DNA of 64,000 nt from Tetragonia tetragonoides (taxonomy: Eukaryota; Streptophyta; Magnoliopsida; Caryophyllales; Aizoaceae): assembly GCA_038025085.1 (NCBI GenBank), contig CM076144.1, forward strand, positions 41,327,001-41,391,000, given 5' to 3'. Under the pieces are notes generated by a model that made no database searches, was not told where the DNA came from, and saw only the letters and a program-made list of their open reading frames with translations. Positions 1-12,400 of the stretch are shown piece by piece (the stretch's first letter is position 1; each line of letters starts with the position of its first letter). The position numbers and the translations under genes were made by a program.

Positions 1-1073
1 ACTTTCAAATAAAATAGACTTAAAAAGTATGTTATCCCATTCAACTGCTTCTAGATATTAGTAAGCACATTTCTTCAATAGAATGTGTCATTATACAGTG
101 AAATTATTGCATAGTATAGAAGCATTGCTCCCTCCTCTTACAAATAAGTAAAGTCCACTTTAAATTTAAATTGATAATTTTTTATTTTGTGAGAGAAGGG
201 AGTAGTGCTCCTAGACTACACAATAATTCCTCCATTATACGGCTAAACCGGTTTGATTCATTTGGAACATTTATGTGTGTAGAGTATTAAACTTCAACTA
301 GCTATTTATAGTGCCTAGTTGCAAAACAAGATGAGCTAATTAGTTTATTACTCCAATTGCCTTGTTTTAAGTTGCTTATATATGTAACAATTGTCTTGCA
401 GACACCTTGCTACTGCTGGACCTAAGTTCATTATTTATTTATGAATTATTTGAAAAATCAATTGACTTCATGATTCATGGACTTGATTAAATTGATTAAA
501 CGAACCTGACAACTCCAAAGATTCTGAAAATTATTATTAGCCATGATGAGTTGCAACTTTCTAATATGAGACCATATATTACCCATATTCTCCTTATTCT
601 CTAAGAACACCAACTTCCTCCCCTTTAGTTTGCTGTGTTATGTTCAGACGCACTATAATTAATGCAGGCAAATTTATTGATGAATTTTGACTATTTTTCA
701 AGCTCTTGAGGTCTGTGAGTCTGTGACATGCATGAGGCCAGGGATTTATTCCAATTTAGAGTACTTCTACATGTTTGTTTTGTGCTTGCTTGAAGCTTTA
801 TCTTGATCATTCATTCATGAGTGCCTTCAAGCTTTCGCTAATCATTCATTCACGAGTTCTTACCAATCTTGGGTTCCCCTCAAAAAAAGTACCAAGTATA
901 TATAGGAGAGCAATTCGGATCCATTGTTCCATTTTGTGTACCATTCTCTATCTGAAACACATGAGGATCATTCATGATTTTGTCATGCATCGCAATCTAA
1001 AAACAAAATAATTTTTTCCAAGAGGTGGTTAGCTCATCACTAGTAACTTACACATCAGGTCATGGGTTCAAAC
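1..1073. other. AT-rich intergenic stretch, nothing recognised
   Basis: No reading frame with domain-like content, no RNA gene and no clear terminal repeats were found. A short frame near 775-1011 has no recognisable residues and looks like chance. The stretch ends at the TRIM element starting at 1074. Confidence 0.5.
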
Positions 1074-1880
1074 TGTTGGAATTCCACATGTGTGTATGTG
1101 AAGAAAAAAGTGTACCACATGAATGAACTGAAAGAGTACCACAACCTAATAGTTTAAACTTTTGGGTTGATATGGTCATAACTCACTTATGATCCATCGT
1201 CTTTCCAATTCCCTTTGGGCCTAACAAGTGGAATTATAGCTCATGGCGTGATGTTGATGCAGTCTATGTTGCTGGTGGTGGATGATCCAAGGTTCATTGT
1301 ATGCCCCAGGAGGAGGGCCCATAAAGATGATATTTCAGCCCATCATCAAGAGGTGGAGGATATCTATGGGCTTGTGATCTTGTTAGCTCCAGAGGGGTCC
1401 AACAGGTTGATGGGTGCTCATAATACTCAAGAATTCCTAACCTTTGAAGGCCCTAGGAGGTGCATCACGGTGTTAAGTTGCACGCAAGAGTTCTAGCCCT
1501 TACAAGCCCCAAGGAGCGGTGGGCTAAGTGATGGTGTGTTGGATTTGGATTGAGATGGAGGTTTCATGACGTTTGGAGAAGACAGACTCTTGGTAAATGA
1601 TGATTGATTGAGCTTGAGACAAAGGTTGTGGATTGGACCGTGATTACAAGGTAGGTCATGCCATTATTAAGTCATATGGTTAAGGGGAAGTTGAAGGACA
1701 CTCATGTGAGGGGGAGATTGTTGGGATTCCACATGTGTGTATGTGAAGTGAAAAAGTATCCCACATAGAAGAACAGAAAGAGTGATCAGTTTATGAGTTG
1801 ATTAGTATCACAAACCTAATAGTTTAAATTTTTGGGTTGATATGGGCCTACTAACTCACTTATGATCCATCCTCTTGTCA
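1074..1880 (+). mobile_element. TRIM (terminal-repeat retrotransposon in miniature)
   Basis: Two direct repeats flank about 490 bp of non-coding DNA. The 5' repeat is about 1074-1226, begins TGTTGGAATTCCACATG and ends CTAACA. The 3' repeat starts at 1719 with TGTTGGGATTCCACATG and fades near 1880. Just after the 5' repeat, about 1229-1246, is a decayed initiator-Met tRNA primer-binding site (TGGAATTATAGCTCATGG; the usual form starts TGGTATCAGAGC). Just before the 3' repeat is a polypurine tract (GTGAGGGGGAGA, 1707-1717). This is the order expected of an LTR element, but it is far too short for gag or pol, so it must have been moved by another element's proteins. The LTRs differ at many sites, so it is old. 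The right boundary is uncertain and I found no target duplication. Confidence 0.75.
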
Positions 1881-2254
1881 AGTAACGCTCAAAGTTTCTC
1901 TTTGTTAAACAAAAATAATAATATAAATATAAAAGTTGACGTGTCAAATGTATAAGGGTGCGAGATAGGAGATGACACACATAGTGGGATAGTAGATATT
2001 TACGGTTACCATGACGATTAAGAACAATCCATTTCTCTTTGATCTGTTTTAATTTCCAAAACCACCCCATATTTTCAGGATAAATAAATGTATTTTTCTC
2101 TATGATGATAACAAAGGATCCAACTATTAGAATGAGAAGCCCCCTAGTATAATTCTTCTATATAATTCTCCTACCATATCGTCTTACAGTGACATAGGGT
2201 GACTTTTATGAAAATACAAAAATTTGTGTAAACTTAGTCTATGATGGATCAATA

Positions 2255-2495
2255 TTTGGAGTCACCCCTTACTTTAATTGGAGCCACCCCCTCTAAAAGT
2301 GGAGCCATCCCTACTTCACCTAGAGCCATCCCTCAAATTTCTACTTGGCACCACCCCTACCTGGAGACACCCCTTACTTTACCTGGAGCCACCTCTTACT
2401 TCACTTGGAGCCACCCCTCAAAATTACTCAAAATTATTTCACCTGGAAACCCCCTACTTCACCTAGAACTACCTCTCAAAATTACTTGGTCCACG
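2255..2495. repeat. Degenerate minisatellite, about 20-24-bp unit
   Basis: About ten imperfect copies of a unit like ACTTCACCTGGAGCCACCCC run in tandem. Short open frames across it (proline/tryptophan/threonine-rich) are a by-product of the repeat and are not called as genes. Confidence 0.7.
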
Positions 2496-2662
2496 GTGGA
2501 TTAAGTCCACATAAGACATACTGTTATGAAAAATAAGGTTGATTTTTATGACTTTAATTTTAATGAAAGAGATAAAAATAGAAGAAGAGTGGAGATTCCT
2601 TACATCACGTGTAGAAACAATATACTCCAAGCAAAATACAAAACCTAGTGGTAAACTGGTAA

Positions 2663-2902
2663 GGGCATGTTCTTTTTAATTGGTTTTCAGTTTTGTCCAG
2701 TTTTTTCCAATTTGTTCCAGTTTTTACCAGTTACCAGTTACAAAATACAGTTTTGTCCAATTTTTCCCAATTTGACCCAGTTTTGCCCAGTTTCTCCCAA
2801 TTTAGTCCAGTTTTGATATTTTGACATATTAAACATAATACTTAAATATAAAATATTTTAAATCAAAATAAAAAAAATAAATATATGCATAAATTATTAA
2901 AC

Positions 2903-2965
<63 letters not shown>

Positions 2966-3074
2966 TTTGTTATTTTTATTATTATTATTACTATTAATAA
3001 TATACAATAATAATAATATTATTATTTTTTAATATTATTATTATTAATATTATTATTTTGCTATTGTTATACTC

Positions 3075-3162
<88 letters not shown>

Positions 3163-3369
3163 GAAAACAATTAAAAATATAAATTTTCAGTTTGTCCTAG
3201 TTTTCCCGAGTTTATCCCAGTTTTCACCAGTTTGACCCAGTTTCTCCCAGTTTTTACCAGTTACCAGACTTTTCAGTTTTCACCAATTTTGCCCAATTTT
3301 ATCCAGTTTTTCTCGATTATCAGTTTCTCTCTGTTAGCAGTTTCAATTACCAGTTGAAAAGAACGAGCC
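2663..3369. mobile_element. Harbinger/Tourist-like non-autonomous element with (AAT)n/(TTA)n core
   Basis: The left end GGGCATGTTCTTTTTAATTGG and the right end CCAGTTGAAAAGAACGAGCC are inverted repeats, bounded by TAA on both sides (2660-2662 and 3370-3372), the target duplication typical of PIF/Harbinger elements. Both arms consist of degenerate CAGTTTTNCCCAGTTT repeats. The centre (about 2900-3160) is long (AAT)n and (TTA)n microsatellite. No coding capacity. It ends about 100 bp before the ML gene start codon, so it lies in or next to that gene's promoter. Confidence 0.65.
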
Positions 3370-3467
3370 TAAGTGGTAAACTTCAACCTGCTAGAGAACT
3401 ACTAGCAAAGTGTAAACTTAACAAACCCACCGTTTGCAACAGAAAAAAAAACCTTCACCGTGAGACA

Positions 3468-6400
3468 ATGATGGCTCCATCGGCGACGATAATCATAATC
3501 ATTCCTCTCCTTTTCTCGCTTTCACTTCTCTCTCCTTGCGTTCTCGCCAATGGCGTTCGCTATTGCAGTACCTTTCCGTACCCTTTTCCTTTTTCTTTTT
3601 TTTCAATTTTAATTTCGTTTTGTTTTGCTTATTTATGACTTGCCCTTTTGATTGTTTACCCTCAATTTGGTTCAATTCATGCATTTAAAGATATGGGTAT
3701 ATTGTATTTTACTGTTCTAGACAAAAATTAAAGAAGAAAAAAATGATATTGGAACTGTAAATTGTTGTTCATCGGAAGTACTCCCTCCGTTCCACAATGA
3801 GCTTCCTGTTACTTTTGGGCACGGGAATTAATAAAATGTTACTTTGGCCAATAATTGACATATTTGCCCCAAAATTCACCCACCCTTCCCTCTCTCCTTT
3901 CCTTTCATTTCCCGTCTGTCTTTGCTAATTGCCACCCCCAAAACCCTCTTTCTCTCTCCAACCATTCTATCTCTCCTCAATTTCTCTCCCTCTTGAAAGT
4001 TAAAACTCCCATTATACATCAAAGAGACAAATCGGCAAATTGTTTAAGAGTTATGACTCTAAACTAGATGATAATGTAATTAATACTTGGTCTTTGCATC
4101 TGCAACTTCTTTACAATATTATTTTTCGATAGGAATGATAATGCCATTAATGATGATGAATTTGGTCATTGATGAAGGAATCTCCATCGAGTAAATTTCT
4201 GGATCTGACAGTTGACCACTCAAACGTAAGTACGGGTGGAGAGGGAGAACATTTTGGGCTGGGTCTATGGTGTTTTGGGCTGGTGGTCGGTGATGTGGTG
4301 GTGGGTGAATTAAGGGGGGAGGTGCTCATGGATGAGAGAGAAGCAGAGAGGGGGAGCGATAGAGAGGGAGGAGAGAGATAAGGAGGCTGAGTTGAGAGAG
4401 AAAGTATGAAGTGTGGAAAGGTGGTGGTGGTGGACTTGGTGGTGGTGGAGCTAGTGGTGGTGTTATGTGATTTGAAAATTGTGATGAGAGAGACTCTGTG
4501 GTTGGGGCTGTGAGAAAATGGGGGTTGAGTTTGGGAGCTAGTAAAATAAGTGAGGGGTAATCTAGTTATTTTGGTATAAAAAAATTATTTAAAAAGGAAA
4601 CAAGAAGCTCATTGTGGAACAACTCAAAAAGAAATACAAAAAGCTCATTGTGGAACGAAGGGAGTATATATAAAGGGGAAAAGGCAATGAAAGAAAATAA
4701 GTGCTGTACATACTAGAAGGTTTCTCTTGTTTGTGATGTAGATATGAATGAATGCATAATATATACCATAGGATAAAAGGTTTGAAATTTAGAACCCATG
4801 TCTTAAAATAGAAACCCAATTTGGCTACATTAATTGCTGCAATTATCTAGGATTCGTGGGAGATGATCGTGGAGTTTTATGCTGGAGAAAGAAGAGGTTT
4901 TTGGTGTTGGGGAAAACTACGGTATTTAATCACAATCACAACAACAGATAATCGGAAATATAAAGTGCAAGAACCCAAAAACAACACAAATAATTTTACG
5001 TGGAAAACCTCTCTCAATTAGGGAAAAAACCAAGGTGCGGATCTCCACGCACTAAAATATAATCCCCTATGATAATCAAGAGTACAAAGGTAACAATCAC
5101 AAGATCAAACAACAAGTAGACTATCTATCTTTGGTATTAGTACAAATTGACAAACCCTAGCTCAATTTGGTACTCCCATAAACCCAAAAATACACCCGCA
5201 TATACCTGTCGATGACCAATCCAAGTACTCTGATTATCTTCATCCAAACAAGCCGAATCAACCGTGAACTAGAACAAACCTCTTTAGAGAAATCCTCTAT
5301 TTCTCTCACTCTGTTTGTCTCTCTGTCACTGACTCTCTTCTTTTTCTATTGTTTCGGCTGTGCTCCTGTGTCGACTGAACAAAAGTATCATCCCTTTTGT
5401 TTTTTGTCCAGCAGCTTCTAGTGGATGCTTCCTTACATTAGACTAAGCCACACAAAGGCTTGCTTTGATGGGCTAACCAATCAAAAAGCCAACTAAGGCC
5501 CCCAAGTGAGTTCCAAACTGACGTAGCAATACACAAACACTTCTCTTTTTCTTCTTTTTTCTTTTTTCTGTTTTTGTTTTTCTTTACTTTTTCTTTTATT
5601 TTATTTTCTTTACAAACTAAAATAAAATAAAACACAACTAATAAGATTATTTGGTATTTGGGGCGTTACCTCAACATTTGGGTTATACACTTATATGCTA
5701 ATGTTTCTAAAGAAGTTGATGAAAATTCATAAATTGAGTAAAAAAAAGAAGCAGATTGTTTGTTTGTAGTTGAGAGAATATAACTGTATTGATGGATTCG
5801 TCTATACTAAGCAATGTTACATGGACTCGACCGGAAATGTCCAACATAGATACCGTGTCCAAGTGTCGGACTTGGAAATATTTTGAAGAATTAATATGTG
5901 TTTGGCCTAAAATGAAGTGCCGAGTGTCCATACCCATGTCCAAGTGTCTAGTGTCCGACATGGGTACTCGAGCAAAATTAAAGAGTCCTGGTAACATAGA
6001 TACTAAGTAATTGAGGTTGATATTGGTGGATGCTTTCTGAACCACATGTCTTTGCAAAATATAGTATAGGGAGATAATTGTTTTTTCTTCTTCGTTTTGG
6101 GATAGGAACAGGGAGATAATTGTTGCCTAGACAGTGTTCGAACAGCCGGCTTAGGGAAGGATCTCAATCGGAAACAGATAACATCTCGAGTCTTAAGCTT
6201 TTTTTTTTTGGCTAGTCAAAAGGTTGCTCGATTGTATTCAAACGATCCAAAATGGAAACAAACATACAACCTAAAGGCCACAATCAAGGGGAAAATCCTC
6301 AGGGCACAAAGACCCAATGAACTGTGAGGATGCTGCCCATGCTGCGAAATTGTGAGCTAGAGTGTTCAGAGTTCTAGGTACAAAAGAGATTACAATATGT

Positions 6401-9400
6401 GAGGAGAGCAAAAAAGAGTTTATCTTCTCCAGACGGTGCTTGTATCTCCAGGGGTAAGGCGAACCACGCTTGAGGTCGTCGATCACCTGTTTTGCATCGC
6501 TCTTGAGATGCATAAGCGAATTTCCATCTGTATTCAAACGCTTGATGACGTTCTGAATTGCCCAAGCTTCCGCTTCATAAGGGTAAGAAGTGTTTACTTC
6601 ATCAGCACCAGCCAAGATAGTGGATCCATGTGCATCAATCATCACCCATGCAGTAGTGGATGCATGGTTTCTAACAGCAGCATCAACAAAAATGGTGCCC
6701 AGAGTCATGTCTTGTAGTGATGGCGTGGCCGTTACTTCACTGGAGAGGGCAGCTTCAGGGTCAGTGGAAAAGGCCAAGTTGATCTCCTTCCATCTCTTGC
6801 CTATTGACTCAAGAATCCCAGTTGGATTGGGGTCAGTTCCTTTGTGAAGGACTTGATTTCTAGTCCACTAGATAGCGTCCATGAAGATCACGGCTTTTTG
6901 CACAAGGAGATCTTTTTCCTCCTGGTTGAGGCTATTTTTAAGAGAGCTGGCAGGCAGCACCAGTTCTTTCATCCAATCATGTATGGACCAGTGAGCATAT
7001 AGGTCAGTGCACATCGCAGCCCAATCACTTGGTGCCAAGCTAGACGAGCCAAGGGGCAGTCAAAGAATAAGTGTTGTTCACTCTCAGCAGCATTGTTGCA
7101 CAAAATGCAAGTATTTTCTATAGCTGGTACTCTTAAATTCAGGGCCACTCGGGTGGGAATTGAAAGTCATGCAATTCTCCATATAAAAATTCTCAATCGT
7201 TGCGGGATTTTCAATCGCCACAGATTTTTCCAGAAAATTGCATCCAATTCGATGTGACCGAAACCCCTATCTTTAATAATTATCTTGTAGGCACTCTTGA
7301 CCGAAAAGTCGTCCAATCTCTCCAAAAGCCAAACTGGAGAGTCATCTTCATGGTGCGACGGAAGTGGAATTTTGAGGATTGCTTCTGCAGAGGCTTGATC
7401 AAATTGCTCAAAGACAAGTTCTTCATTCCAGCTATGGTTGCAAATACAATCAGAGACTTTGAACACTGTGATGTCCGCTCCTTCTTTCTCTCTTGGTTTG
7501 AAACCATCCAAAAATGGGATCCATGGATCAGTCCAAACATTTATACTTGTGCCATTCCCAACTTGAAACATCCCCCTTTTTCAATAATGTCTCTGTCTCC
7601 CATAATGTCTTTCCATTGCCCCGAGTCAGCTGGGAGGGGTGGAGTGTGCATAAAGTTGTGTCTACTGCAATATTTCTTGAGAAAAAGTTGAACCGACAGC
7701 CTTTTGTCATTGGAGAAGAGGATCCATGCAAGCTTGGCATGAAGAGCCTTGTTTATATCTTTCATCTTTCTCAGACCGAGTCCTTTGAGCCCCTTAGGCG
7801 AACACATAGAATTCCAGGACTTAAGGTAAATTCCACGACATTGCTCAGATTTTCCCCACCAGAAATCTCGAATCAGTGAGTCAAGATCCTTACATAGGGA
7901 GGTGCCCAGTGTGTTCGAGGCCATAGCATAACTTGGGATAGCGGAAGCCACTGCTTGAATCATGGTTGTTCTCCCCGCAAAGGAGAGTGTCTTTGCTTTC
8001 CAAGCCTTGAGTTTATCTCTGAGCCTATCGATGATGTATAGGTATCTCTGTTTTCTTCCTTTATTTCTGAAAAAAGGCATGCCCAGGTAGATTGCATCCT
8101 TATCCATCTTCAAATTCAATATCCTTTTCACACGCCCTTTCACTGTAGGGTGAGTATTTGCACTGGAAAAAATACCAGACTTTCCTTTGTTTGCACCCAG
8201 ACCACTCCACAGCTCCATTTTATCCATGGCATCATTAATCGCATTGGCATTAATTTCATTTGCGTGGGCAAAGATGACTAGATCATCTGCAAAGAGAAGG
8301 TGAGTGATCCCTTCGCAATGTCTATCAATTGAGATGCCATTGATTTTCTGATCTAGTTGGCCTTTGAGAATTATGCGAGAGAAGGCTTCCATTCCAACAA
8401 CAAAGAGAAAAGGTGAGAGGGGGTCCCCTTGGCGTATCCCTCTTTGCGGCTGGAAGAAACCTTGAGGGGTTCCATTGATAATGACAGACAGGGAAGTAGT
8501 TGCAATGCATTGATGGATAAGGGCTGTAAATTTATCACAAAAGCCCATGTTCTTTAGCACACAAATCAAAAAGCCCCATTCTATCTTGTCAAAGGCCTTT
8601 GCCATGTCGATTTTTAGATCCATGAGACCTCCCTTTCCCTTTTGCTTCTTCATAGTATGTATAATCTCTTGCACCAGAATTGTATTATCCGAGATTGTTC
8701 TTCCCGGGACAAAAGCGGCTTGGAATGGACTGACCACCTTGTCAAGTAAGGGTTTGAGCCAGTTAGCCAGGATCTTTAAGAGTATTTTATAGGCCACATT
8801 GCAGAGAGCAATGGGTTTGTACTCTTTGACAGATGAGGCACGAAGTGATTTAGGGATGACTGCAATATTTGTGTGATTTTGGGCTCGGAGCATATTACCA
8901 GTGGTGAAGAATTCCTTGACCATATCAGTGAGATCTTTGTGGACAATCTTCCAGTAAACCTGAAAAATAGAGCAGGGAGGCCGTCTGGCCCGGGGGCTTT
9001 TGAAGGGTGCATTGAGAAAACTGTATTTTTAATCTCTTCTTCATCAGGTACTTTGCATAACTCTTCATTTTCATTCATGTCAATCCTGTTGTCAAAAAGT
9101 TGTTCAAGATCATCGGGGTAGTTTACCCCATCAGAGGCGAATAGATTTTTGAAGTAGTCAATAAATGCCTCGTTTATCTTCTCCTTTTCTTGGGTCCAGA
9201 CACCATTTTCAAGCTTAAGAGACTCGATGGAGTTTCTTTTTCTTCTGATAACACTGGAGAGATGGAAGAATTTGGTATTTAAGTCTCCTTCTTTGAGGTA
9301 GGAGACTCTGGATTTCTGTCTTGCCATGATGGATTCTCTATTGTGAAGCTCCAAAAGATGAGAATAAAGATGTGACTCCTGCTCTTGATCCAAATCCGCT

Positions 9401-12400
9401 GCCCCGCTTTTTTGTAGCTGGTCTATTTTTGCCATGGTTTCCTTGATTTGTCGCTGGACATGCCCGAAGTGAGATTTGTTCCACTCTCTCAGGTCAGACT
9501 TTGTCTTCTTCAGTTTTTGCTTCAAAATAAAGCTACGTGATTCTCTGAAATTTTCCTGCCATGCTTTGTCCACCACCAAGTGGCTCGTGGGGTCACGTGT
9601 CCACATTTCCTCAAATTTGAAGGGAATTGGACCAAAATGAGCCTCCCCTTGAGTATCAAGCAGGAGTGGGGTGTGATCAGAGTTAACAAAGGTTAATGTT
9701 TTCACAATGGCTTTTGAATGGAGCTCTCTCCATTGCGTATTACAAATGCTCCTGTCTAGCCTCTCCTTTAAGATAACCCTGCCATTTCTTCTCCTCCTCC
9801 ATGTGAATGGGATCCCTACGAAACCTAGGTCCACAAGCCCATTGTTGTTGATAAAATTATGCAAGCCTGCATTAGATGAGTTCAGCTGAAAAGGGCCACC
9901 CCATTTCTCATCTTGACGGACCAGAGCATTGAAATCTCTCAAAATACAGTGAGGCATGTGATAAGTAGTTGAGATTATGGCATCTAGTGCTTCCCAAAAA
10001 ACAGTTTTATCGTGGTGGTTAGGGGCTCGATAAATAAGACTACACATCCACTGCGTTCTCAGGTTGTCCCCATTAATTTTAACTAAAGTGATTTGGTCTG
10101 ACTTAAAAACCAGTTCAACATTTACTCCTCTCCTCCACATAAGGGTTGTCCCCCCAGAAAGACCAGCAGCTGAAGTTGCAATTACAGCTTCAAAATTTAA
10201 AATTCTCAGAATATCAGTTGTTTTAGTTTCCTCCAACATTGTTTCGACCAAGAATATCATATCCAGGTTGTGAGTCCGGATGAGGGCTCTAATGAGGGTC
10301 AATGTCGTGGGTTGCCCTAAACCCCGACAATTCCAATAAATTGTCTTCTTTGAGAGTTTGGGGGATTAGCCTCCGCCTTTTCAGATTTTGAGACCTCCTC
10401 GTCGAACTGCTTAAGCATGTCCCCCATAATACCTTGATCAAAGTAGAGGTTCAAGTCAACTGGGTTCTTTGTGGTTTTCTTGGCTGTTTTGTGTTTAACA
10501 GGTTTTGTGGTGGTAGGGAGGGGGGTGTCTGCAATGGGCGCTTTTCCTTTACCAGAGATGGGAGTGTAGGATTTTCTCTTTTTGGCAGGCTGGGGGTTAG
10601 AGTTCTCCTCTATGACAATACCTTTTCTGTTAGGATATTTGCGTTTAAGCGTGAGTCTTTCAAGAAAGTTTGTTATTTTGGAGGGAGTGTGGTTGTGGGG
10701 AGTGGGTTGATCCTTTTTTGTGGGAGAAGGAGTATTGGTGTGTACGGGTTTTGGGCTTTGAGGATGAAGCAGAGTGTGACCCTAATTTAACTGGTAAGGT
10801 TATTTGAGGGCTTAATGGGCTGAGAGGTTCATCAGGCTCTGTGACTATGTAGGGAAGGAAGTTTGGCTTGTGAGATGGGGATTGGGCATTTTGATGTTGG
10901 CCAGGCCCAAGTTCAGCATTAGGGTTAAAAACAAAAGTGTCCTCCACATATATGTTATTTAATTGAATTTGAGTCGAAGAGTCAATATCCAATAAATCAG
11001 AGCAAGCAACATCAGGATTTAAATCGCTGGACAATTGAGGTTCTAAATCCATACCTTGGTCACTGTGTACACTGCTTTGACTGCGGCAGGGAGACGAATT
11101 CGTCTCTGGTAGGCATGCCAAGTCCCATCGGATAAACGGGTCAAGGTCACGAGTCGCAAATTCCTCCTCCTCCTCTCTGATTATAGCCACAAGTCTAGCA
11201 GTTGCAGAGGCTATAGCTTCCTTTTGTGAAGGCAACGCGCTTGTTCCACTTGGGTCCCCACACGCCACCCAGTTTTTGTGATTTTCTTCCCTGATTTTTT
11301 CATTGAGTAAGTTTTGAGCAACCAAGCCTTTCACTGTGCGCCTTGGGGCTTCGAATGGACCTTCCTCTTCTTCTGGCGTGGGGGCCATTTTGATCTGGAG
11401 GTTCCAATCGTGCAAGTCAGTGGTTTTGGTGAATGAACCGTAGCCTTTATCTAGTGGACAGTAGATTTGGGGGCTCCTCATTTGACAATCGCCTCTTTCA
11501 TGTCCCATGCAACCACAGGAGTAGCAAAAATCCCCAATTCTTTCATATCTGAATTCAAGCCAGGGGCTGGAGTGAGGGTATCTTCCATTATTGACAATAC
11601 CTCTTTGGAGGGGTTGTCTAAGATCAATTTCCATACACTTAGACCAGTAAAGCCCATGGACCTGAATCCATACTGGGTATAAGTGAAAATTAATTTCCTC
11701 TGGGTTTTGGTTCTCCTGCCATCTCTTCAGGACTATGGTTCTCCTCAAAACTGTCCAATTACCTCTATCTATGACTTTATCTTTTTCTCTTTTGGAGTTA
11801 AAAGTGAGGAGGAATTCAAAATCATTCATAATTGTAACTTGGGGTTTACCTTGCATTGCCCACATTTTACAGGATTATTGACAAAATTTTCATCAGGTGG
11901 TGGGTCTTCCATAGTAATATGATGGCAGGGGTGGATGGTTGAGTTATTTAATGTGATGGTGGGTTATTTAATATGGAGTTGAGGTTTTAGAAAGAGGTGG
12001 AGTAAAAGCTTCTGAGATGGGTTGTAAAAAATGGGAAAGGAAGCTTGGCAATTTTTGGTGTTAATGGGCAAAGAGTATGATTGCCAGGTGGTGGATGGAG
12101 GGAGGTGAGGGAAGGTGGTGGTTCCACAGGGGTAATAAATCCTACAGAGAGGAAATGAAAATCCTACAGAGAGGAAAATATCTCGAGTCTTAAGCTAGTT
12201 AGAAGTTTTCGAGTTTCTTTTCCTTCTCTTTCCCAGATTCTGGATTGACTTGTTTTGTTGCTGCATAATCTGAGGAAGGCTAGTACATATTGCTTCTGAG
12301 ATGTCTACTTTCATTATAAAAACTCTGTGACCACTTCTCATGAGTCATGACTATATATCTAGCTTCAGTAGAAGTTTTCACAACTGTGCACGCGAAACTG

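Larger units (their letters stand above)
6199..12179 (-). mobile_element. Full-length L1-type LINE with RNase H, decayed
   Basis: A non-LTR retrotransposon lies inverted in intron 1 of the ML gene. It is bounded by a perfect 17-bp target duplication, ATCTCGAGTCTTAAGCT (6183-6199 and 12180-12196). Its 3' end is a T-run on the + strand (about 6199-6209), that is, a poly(A) tail on the minus strand. From 5' to 3' on minus it has a 5' leader (about 12179-11913), ORF1 with a zinc knuckle, and ORF2 with endonuclease, reverse transcriptase, zinc-binding RVT and RNase H parts. Both ORFs are broken by single-base shifts and a stop, so it is immobile now, but the intact duplication shows one complete insertion event. 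Confidence 0.93.

Noticed and set aside
775..1011. Small open frame at the left edge
   Set aside because: No recognisable content and no splice or promoter context.
4169..4381. Open frame inside the Stowaway-like element
   Set aside because: Low-complexity Gly/Glu/Arg content and no matching family; probably captured leader DNA at most.
8547..9121. Plus-strand frames within the LINE
   Set aside because: They lie opposite the reverse transcriptase region and show no conserved residues.
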